From Strongyloides papillosus (taxonomy: Eukaryota; Nematoda; Chromadorea; Rhabditida; Strongyloididae), in the NCBI GenBank assembly GCA_005656395.1, contig SRSI01000001.1, positions 62,001 to 126,000 on the forward strand: a DNA stretch of 64,000 nucleotides, read 5' to 3'. Numbering within the stretch: the first letter of the stretch is position 1; each line of letters opens with the position of its first letter. This document shows positions 56,636 through 64,000 of this stretch, piece by piece. The notes beneath the pieces were generated by a model. That model was not told the origin of the DNA, did no database searches, and saw only the letters and a program-made list of their open reading frames with translations. A program made the translations under genes and the position numbers.

Positions 56636-57859
56636 TCATTTTGAGTATTTGAAAGCATCTGTTCTTTGTTTTGTAACTCTAAATTTACGTATTGGAGCTT
56701 TTTCATGATCATCTACTATTTTTCTTTTATTTTTACATTTACTAACACTGATTGGTTTTTCCTTAGTCATTACTGAATCTAATGATAATCCATTCATGTT
56801 AACATTACATTTTCTGACATTATCTATATGAAATAAATATTGTACCAGTCCTCTTCTTATTTTAACCATTTTTTCGACAGATTCATCAACTACACCCGAT
56901 TTCCATTCATCTTCTTTTCTTTTCTTAAACATGACTAGTTCGCCTTTTTTAAATTTACTGTTATTCGTTCTCTCATCTTTCTTTATCAGTGGATGAACCA
57001 TTCTTTTTTTAATCATATTCAAAGGAGTTTCTTTTCTTATACCACATTCAACATTATTAATAGATATAATAACCCTAGCAAGACTTTCTTCTACCGTCCC
57101 TTTATTTGGTCCCATTTTCTTCAGAGCATTTTTTATTGTACCTACAAATCTTTCAGCTTGACCATTCGAACTTTGATGTTCAGAACCTGAAAATATCTAT
57201 GAACATCCCCAACGTTTTACCAGTTGTTGAACATCTTCAGTTATAAATTGACGGCCTTGATCTGAGAAGAAATATGTTGGTATTCTGACGTATGGCATAT
57301 ATTTTAACAACTCGGATTTTACTTCTTTACTTGATATTCCCTTCATTAATGTTACATCAACACTTTCTAACGGAAAACAATTTTTTTTCAAATTCTTATT
57401 TAGACATTTAAAATCTGACACAAATCTTATATTCTCTGTACTAACACCGGATTCAAGTTTCTTTATAATACATATGACAGAACTAGCTGAAATAGGATAT
57501 TTTTCTTCACACCACAGTCCTTCAGATTCACATTGTTTAATTTTATCCAGTACTATTAGCTTCAGTATTTCTTATGTTAATGGTCTACACGGAACGTGTT
57601 TATACGTACATTCTGATTCCCTTTTCCACTTTAATCTAAATAGTTGACCAGTATAACATCCTAACCCTAGGCTAAATAGTTTTGGAAATCTTTCTACAAA
57701 CTTATTTGTTGCTTTTTCATCTTTCCCTGGTTCATTGATTATTGAAACTAATTGAAGTAGTGAATTTATAAGACCAACACTCTTCAATTCTTCTAAACCA
57801 ATTATACCATGATCAATATCAGCTACGTATACTATTGCATTAAATAACTTATCATTTAT
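56636..57859 (-). pseudogene. Pol remnant: RT start fused to integrase end
   Basis: Same frame as the upstream gag, cut by stops at 57572-57574 and 57197-57199. It carries the pre-RT linker (FPKLFSLGLGCYTGQ), the first part of RT (VSDFKCLNKNLKKNCFPLES), then jumps to the middle of integrase (FFSDQGRQF, NGQAERFVGTIKNAL) and its C-terminal domain. Lost between these are RT catalytic motifs, RNase H, the integrase finger and the first catalytic Asp. The junction near 57360 keeps the frame. Confidence 0.88.
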
Positions 57860-58843
57860 TTATAACATAATATTAGCTTTACCATAAATTTTTATTTCAT
57901 TTTCTTCTAACCCACAAAAACGTCTTTTTGTAGGTTGGATACAATTGTTATCAAAATTTGCTTTACTAACAAATGAAACAGGTGAACCAGTATCAGCTTC
58001 TGCCTTCATTTTTCTACCATCTATTTCGATATCAATTAATAGTCTTCTTTTACCATTTGATACCTTTCCTACTTGATCTATCATACCTATAGATGATAGG
58101 TCATCATCTGACTCTTCTCTATCCATCACTTCTCTCTCTGCGATCAATTTAACTTTACGTTGAATGGTATACTCAGGACAGTGACTTTTTATATGTCCCA
58201 TCTTCCCACATAAAAAACATCTTATGTCATTTTTCTTTCTAAAGCTCTTTTTGGTTGCCACGTTGTTGTACACCTTGCCAACTGTTGTTGTTTTGGTTAT
58301 GTTCGCGGTGACTGTCATTGCCGTGATTGATTGGATCATATGTATCATCTCATCACCAGTGTTTACTTTTTCACTGGATACAATTCTTGATAATATTGCG
58401 GCTTCTGCACCACATGGAGCATCCCATTTCAACAAAGCATACAATCCGGCTACCTGTTTCCCATTTAAATTGCTGAGTAGACCTTCCAACATTTTTGTTT
58501 CTCTCTTCAGAAACTCCAAATCACTTGTCTTTTCATTTAAATTTTTGAATAAATTAATTATTCGTAAGGCATCAGGATCTTCTCTCATATACAGTTTTTT
58601 GAAACTAGTCATTATTTCTTTCGTAGTAGAATCCTCTAGACTTTTCTGTATATCTTCACGAATTTCCTTCAAAACTTCTAAATCAAGTTTGCTTAACAAT
58701 TCAGTTTTACATTCACTTTCAATAGTAGTATCTTTGTTACTATCAGTCATCCCTTTATTCTTAAGAATTAACAACATCAATTCATAAAAGGTACCAGCTG
58801 AGTCCAATTGATTTTTAGAAAATCGTAAGTCCTTAAACGCCAT
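57860..58843 (-). CDS. Gag with zinc knuckle and protease start (2.4 kb element)
   Basis: ATG at 58841-58843, whose A is the last base of the 5' LTR. I prefer it to the longer open frame from 58930, which lies in the LTR. Helical Gag rich in Lys/Glu; CCHC knuckle CFLCGKMGHIKSHC at about 58185-58225; protease start with ADTGSPVSF near 57980. Ends at TAA 57860-57862 inside the protease region. Could still supply Gag in trans. Confidence 0.87.
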   Translation of the reverse strand: MAFKDLRFSKNQLDSAGTFYELMLLILKNKGMTDSNKDTTIESECKTELLSKLDLEVLKEIREDIQKSLEDSTTKEIMTSFKKLYMREDPDALRIINLFKNLNEKTSDLEFLKRETKMLEGLLSNLNGKQVAGLYALLKWDAPCGAEAAILSRIVSSEKVNTGDEMIHMIQSITAMTVTANITKTTTVGKVYNNVATKKSFRKKNDIRCFLCGKMGHIKSHCPEYTIQRKVKLIAEREVMDREESDDDLSSIGMIDQVGKVSNGKRRLLIDIEIDGRKMKAEADTGSPVSFVSKANFDNNCIQPTKRRFCGLEENEIKIYGKANIML

Positions 58844-58952
58844 GTTAGTTGTTAATATATATTTTATTCGATGACAAATTAAAGTAAAAAAGAAATGAAT
58901 ATAACTTATAAAAATTGTCTTTAAATACATGACTTATGTCATCAATATAACA
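58843..58952 (-). repeat. 5' LTR of the 2.4 kb element
   Basis: 110 bp, with terminal TGTTA/TAACA and the GTTAT duplication outside. Confidence 0.92.
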
Positions 58953-58957
58953 GTTAT

Positions 58958-59932
58958 AAACTAATATTTTTGTGTATTTTACCAAGTAAATTAAAATATA
59001 TGGTCCAAGATCTGTTTTAGTTGAAAGATTTAAAAAAGTTGATCTATTAACTAAAACTAATAAAATGATAAAAAATAATATATTAGAAGAAACTTTAGTA
59101 GAATTACTAATTTTAAAAATTAAATTTCTTTTTATTTTAGTATTGTTTGAATGTTGCCTACAACTACAAACCTAAAAATATATATACTGTTTTGCTAACT
59201 CAAAACAAAATTGGTAATCCGAATTATTTAAAAACAATCTTTTTATATAGTAATTTCTAGCACTAAAAAATTATATAAAAGAATACGGCGTAGATAATTA
59301 TGGAAATAAAGTTTACAATAGGATACATAAAAATAAAAGGAATCGCTTGAGTCAAGACAAAGTATTTATTTCAAATTTTGATAATTCTAAAAGGTTATAA
59401 CTTGCCCAAATAGTTGCTCGAGAATTCGATGAAAATCTTATTTGTTAAGCCTACATTTTTATATCGATTTATACTATTGATTGAATATTTTTACAGAGAA
59501 TACATAAGAATACAACGATGTACGTTTACCTTTATTTTTAATGACAATATGGAAATGTTAACTTTCATTTTTCTAAAACATTTTTTACTAAAGTTCCAGA
59601 ACTTTGTTTGACTTTTTTATATTAATGATTTATTTATCATGAAATAATAATAAAAAACAATTACAATTAAAAATAGTAAAATTTTTATATTGTAGTGAGG
59701 TCTCACGAATAAATTTGAATTTTGTCTTAGTAAAATATAAATTTTGATTATTATATTGTGTATAAAATTGGACTATGCGCCAATATTATTTTAATAAAAT
59801 ATTTACTGATTTTTCTTTTCAGAAAAGCTGTTAAATCTGGAAGAAGTCCTTTAACTGCGGTTAAGTGAATTTACTAGCTGGTTGAAGTAAGTTGCGATTT
59901 ACGGTCGTCTTAATATATCCAATAGTCAGGGT
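58958..59932. other. AT-rich gap before the last gypsy element
   Basis: No gene. A strong acceptor-like TTTTTCTTTTCAG ends at about 59821, and the less AT-rich sequence after it leads to the gag ATG at 59933. Part may be the leader of that element. No LTR pair could be found for it within the window. Confidence 0.4.
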
Positions 59933-62900
59933 ATGGAGAGAGAGAATAGAACTCCGTTGGTTGTTATCTACAAGGAGGAGGAGATCGTCTTGAGTAATCT
60001 CTGGAAAACACTCGTTGCTGCATGTAAACAACTAAAGCTTGCTTCATCTGGTACGAAAGCGGAATTGGCTAAGCGTCTCGTGGAATCAGCAGAAAGGCTA
60101 GAGGACATTGGTACCTAATTCTGTCAAGAGAGGAGTTCAATGAAGAGGATTTGGGCACGACATTATCCAATCCTGTGACTGAGGGAGGGAAAACACTCGT
60201 CAACCGAAAACAACCTACTCTTTGAAGATAAGGAAGAGCCGAAGAAGGAGAAAGATGCTACTAAAGTGAGAGGAAACGTAGGTAATTTGTTCGAATCACT
60301 ATCAATCTTTAAGGAAAAGAACAACGTAGAAGTCTTCAAATTGCAGTTCGAGAATTGTCTCTCGATGGCTAGTATGTCTTTGGCACATGAAGAGGCTAAG
60401 AACTGGTTGATGTTGAAAATGTCGGGAGAGGTCTTAGCTCATCTGTTGAGGAAGAACAAGCAACTTGGATTTATGTTTGCAGGTGCAATGCTGTCGTTAT
60501 TGAAGAGAATGTATTCTAAGAAGAGAAGTAAAGAACAGGCTGCTGATGACCTTATCTATTTTAAGTTGAAGACAGATAATCTTGAGGAATTGATGAAGAA
60601 GCTTCAAATCATCCATGAAGACAAATGTGATGGAATGAGCGAACAAGAAACGAATTCTTTTTACAAGACGGAACTTATCAGGGCCATGCAACGTGTACCA
60701 CGGTTAAAGGATCTTGCTACACATGGAAGACACTATGATGTTAGAACATTTGAATAGTGAAGCTGTCCGAATCAACAATGAGAGGAAGTCTCAGAGCAGA
60801 CAACGTACTGGAGAACATGGAAGTAACACTGGAGCTAAGGTTAAAGCAGCAGGAGGTAAAATTGTGTATTTCATTTGTGGGTTGGAGAATCACAAGTTGT
60901 TTGCATGTCCCACCAAGAAATCCAGTAAGCCTAGTGAAAAAGATGCTTCTAAAGTTAGAAGAATTGTTGATCGTTCTACTGGTCTGATTATTCCTACAAG
61001 TATCAATTTCTCAGAGGGTGAAGTGAAAGTTCTGGATGAGTACATTGATACCGGTGCAGATATGACATTGGTGTCTGAAGAACTTGCCAGTCGTCTGATA
61101 ACTCATAAGAAAAAGGTTAAGCTTCAATTTGGTGGAGAAGACAGATGGTTTGAGAGAGTTGCAATGTTGTTGATTTAAAGGGAGGGAAATGTCTTCATAG
61201 TTCCTGCAGCTGTTGTTCCTACAGCCATCATGATATCAACCAACTATACTCACATTCTTCTTGGATCAGATAGTATCAAGTATAGTGGAAAGTTCAGTAT
61301 CGACTATAACAAGCTGGTGGTAGACATATTCGGTAGAAAAGTGTCAGCCCGTATAGCATGTCAGGAAACAGCACCTTCAATTACCATTAGAAGGCAAGCT
61401 AAAGTATCTGTTCCTGAATCTCAAATAAAGGTGTTTGACAAAGAAATTTCGTTATTGGCTAAAGAGTATCCAGATCTAATTACTGATAAGAAGAGAGAGT
61501 TGAAAATTTTATCTTATATTGTAGAGTCATTGGAATTCATTACGAAGGAGATCCCAGAGATTGTAATGTATGCAATTTCTTCAGCTAAGGAGGAGATTAT
61601 AAGTAAGGAATGTCAATCGTTAATCAATTTGAAAGTGCTTCAACCATGTCTAACGCCACGTTTCATTCGTAATCTTGTAGTGGCATATAAGGACGATAAG
61701 CTCCGGGTCTGTGCAGACTTAAGGCGGTTGAACACTTGTGTGAAGAAAATTGCGACATACATACCAACTCCTGATGTAATAATTTCAAAGCTTTGTGGTG
61801 CGAATTTCTTCTTGCAAGTTGATCTTCAGGCAGGTTACCATCATGTGCAATTGGATGTGTCAATTCAAGATTATTTTGCGGTGTTTACTCCAATGGGTTT
61901 ATTCAAGTTTTGTAGTTTGCCATTTGATTTGACGAATGCAGGTGTGTTGTTTTTTTATGCACTCAACATAGCACTTCAACCGGTATTGGAATAGGTTTCA
62001 GTTACAGATGGTGTTGATTTGGCAATCTACATTGATGATATTATAGCATGTTCAAAGACAATGGATGGTTTAGTGGATCTGACTCATAGAATGTTTAAAG
62101 CTCTTCAGGGATGCAAGTTGAAGAGATCCAAGATACAGTTTAGTACGGCCATCGATTTCTTGTCATTTCATATCGAAAATAGAAAAGTTTCACCACAGTT
62201 ATGAGCATTGACTAAGATCGTTCAGTATAAAGAAACATCTAGTTTAGGGCAACTGCGTCGTTGGTGTGGTATGGTCACTTATTATGCTCGTCATGTTACG
62301 GATCTTCAACGTATAATGGCTCCGTTAGCTCGACTTTTAAAGAAAGGTGTAGAATATGAATCCAACCAAGGTTGCAGAGAGTCGTTCAATCTTATAAATG
62401 AGATCTTGTCAAAACAACCATGTCTGATGATTGCAGATGTTAAGAAAGAGTTTTTCTTGGAAGTGGATAGTTCTTTGGATAGTTGTGGCGCTGTTCTGTT
62501 ACAAAAAGATGATTCAAGCAAGTTGGTTTCTGTAGCTTACTATAGTAAACGCTTTCAGTTGCTAAAGAAGCCATCATCAGTCACAATGTTAGAACTTAGG
62601 GAAATTGTAGCTGCAATTAGAAATTTCAAAGGGTTGACCAGTGACATGACTATAATTACTGATCACAAACCACTACTGGGTATGTTGTGTCATGGAAAGG
62701 CTGAAGAACTTTTTCAATATTTATCAGTAGTGGAAGAGGCTGGGTGTCGTATAAAATATCAACAAGGATCAAAAATGTATACTTCTGACGTGTTGTCTAG
62801 AATGCACATAAGAAGACACTTGGCCGTTGAGGGGGGAAGGGCATACTCAGAAAGATGACGTCAAAGGTGCTATGGATGATGAAACGTTGGTAAGAAATCT

Positions 62901-63809
62901 CCATGAAAGATGGTGTCATCTGGGTTATCGTAAAGTGAGTAATCTGTTGAAAAGATATGAAAGCAATTTTCCAAATCTCCAGAAAATGTATGAAAGAGCT
63001 TGCTTGACATGCGAATCTTGTCAAAGGATCAACATTCATCTAAAGCGATATGGACAACTAAGATTTTTAGCAACTGATGTTTTGGAGATATTGTCAATTG
63101 ACGTAAAGAGACCATTACAGGAAGATATTCATGGATACCGCTACTTGGTTGGGATGATAGACACGTACAGCAGATTCTGTTATCTCGCTCCAGTATTTTC
63201 TACCGGTTCAGAGGAGATAGGAGAAGAATGTCTTCGTTTCGTGGCATTGTACGAAAGGTCTAAGATGTTAAAGGCAGACAATGCACAAACATTCACTTTA
63301 GCCTACTTCAGAGAAGAGGTAATAGGAACTGAAGAGTTGAAGCTTGGGATCCTGTACCGCTCAAGAAGTCAATTTCTAATTGAACGTCTATCTAGCACTG
63401 TTGATCGGATTCTGAAAAAGTTTAGTTAGATCAACAAAGGAAAGGAGGAAAAATGGATTATCAAACTTTATGTTGCGGAATTTCTAAGGTATTGAATGAA
63501 GCATAGACCAATGGTATCACATCAAAGCAACAATTCATGCTGCTTTCAAGAAATGCTGAAGTCGTCACCAGTCAGTTGGACAAGTGGATTCAAGCATTAA
63601 TTAATGAAGAGTGTGAGGAGGAGCATGAATACAATGTAAAAGTAGGAGATGTCATCAGAGTACGTGCTAAGAAAGGAAAACATAAAGATGAAGCAAATTA
63701 TAGTGAGATGATAAAAGTCTTAAGAGTTGAAGGGCAACGGATCTGGTACACTTTGAGACGGTGGATATTCGCTTGTCCATGGTTATTCATAATTTTTCCT
63801 TTTTTTTAA
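59933..63809 (+). pseudogene. Degenerate Ty3/gypsy gag-pol with SAP-like N-terminus
   Basis: Frames change at a few places (near 60750, 62840 and 63450) and stops occur at, for example, 61176, 61992 and 62202. In order: SAP-like domain at residues ~21-52 (LWKTLVAACKQLKL, SSGTKAELAKRL); Gag; a knuckle in which the first Cys is Phe-Ile-Cys context (YFICGLENHKLFACP); protease YIDTGADMTLV; RT with VCADLRRLN, QVDLQAGYHH and YIDD; RNase H with VDSS and TDHKPL; integrase with the finger (HERWCHLGY to CESC), SIDVKRP, KADNAQTF and IERLSST. Defects scattered through all parts make it inactive and older than its neighbours. Confidence 0.9.
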
Positions 63810-63840
63810 AATGCCATTTTGCTTACCCATAGGTTACCCA
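63770..63840. repeat. Inverted repeat around GCTTGTCCATGG
   Basis: GCTTGTCCATGGTTAT (about 63772) and its near complement GGTTACCCATGGACAAGC (about 63823) flank ~35 bp containing another TTTGCTTACCCATAGG copy. This may be a small hairpin or the end of another element at the pol terminus. Confidence 0.5.
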
Positions 63841-64000
63841 TGGACAAGCAAAATAGTATAAATTTTTTTTTACACAAAATTTGGGCAAGCTAATTTTTTC
63901 AAGTTCCATTCGTAGACTATCTATACCCATTTTCTATATGCGATGATTTATGACAGCAGCGCAATTCTTCCAGAATGTAATGCTATAGTTTTATAGGAAA
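63841..64000. other. Window edge, nothing recognised
   Basis: AT-rich sequence with no ORF. The 3' LTR of the last element, if any, would lie beyond. Confidence 0.4.

Larger units (their letters stand above)
56509..58957 (-). mobile_element. 2.4 kb internally deleted Ty3/gypsy element
   Basis: Element 56514-58952 with GTTAT duplications at 56509-56513 and 58953-58957. The 109-110 bp LTRs (TGTTA...TAACA) are nearly identical. A purine tract GAGAGAGAGGGGA abuts the 3' LTR. After the 5' LTR comes TGGCGTTTAAGG, the primer site, which overlaps the start of gag. The RT and most enzyme domains are deleted. Confidence 0.93.

Noticed and set aside
58224..58787. 187-codon plus-strand ORF
   Set aside because: Antisense shadow of the Gag frame of the 2.4 kb element.

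Overview
This is an AT-rich nuclear segment of a eukaryote, most likely an invertebrate animal. The signs are intron-bearing tRNA-Ile(UAU), animal-like tRNA-Cys, tRNA-Met and tRNA-Pro, two mariner copies with TA duplications, several Ty3/gypsy families, an APE-type non-LTR element, a decayed phosphoglycerate dehydrogenase gene and a secreted Cu/Zn superoxide dismutase. I cannot name the species. Nothing bacterial or phage-like was seen, and there is no rRNA or CRISPR array.

0-7 kb: a loose cluster of tRNA genes (Cys, Ile, Met, Leu) in AT-rich DNA. The tRNA-Met is split by a ~0.7 kb inverted-repeat element flanked by a 9-10 bp duplication. A PHGDH pseudogene lies at 3985-4605. Two copies of a ~0.93 kb inverted-repeat (hAT-like MITE) family follow.

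7.1-20.0 kb: a 12.9 kb Ty3/gypsy-like LTR element on the minus strand. Its 121 bp LTRs read as identical and its target duplication is AATT. It interrupts the second MITE copy, which itself abuts tRNA-Thr. The element has one 2138-codon gag-pol frame. Between nucleocapsid and protease that frame carries an extra ~540-residue segment laid out like a membrane glycoprotein: signal sequence, Cys-bearing domain, long coiled coil, hydrophobic segment, basic tail. Antisense to pol, next to the 3' LTR, is a 348-codon ORF that I do not recognise. The 5' leader contains a large inverted repeat and a decayed mariner.

20-32 kb: tRNA-Thr, tRNA-Pro, two fold-back (long inverted-repeat) structures and, between them, a gypsy gag-pol that stops after RNase H. 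One fold-back has arms made partly of 15-bp tandem repeats.

32-44.5 kb: a complete 4.5 kb gypsy element, an APE-type non-LTR element, a 2.3 kb gag-only LTR element, and the secreted Cu/Zn SOD, which is the only clearly intact cellular protein-coding gene.

44.5-64 kb: a possible last exon for a small cationic peptide, a deleted mariner, a young 5.3 kb gypsy element, an internally deleted gypsy element, and a frameshifted gypsy element whose Gag begins with a SAP-like domain.

Most elements here keep their reading frame and are broken only by isolated stop codons, which suggests recent activity. Nested order shows relative age: tRNA-Thr, then MITE, then the 12.9 kb LTR element.
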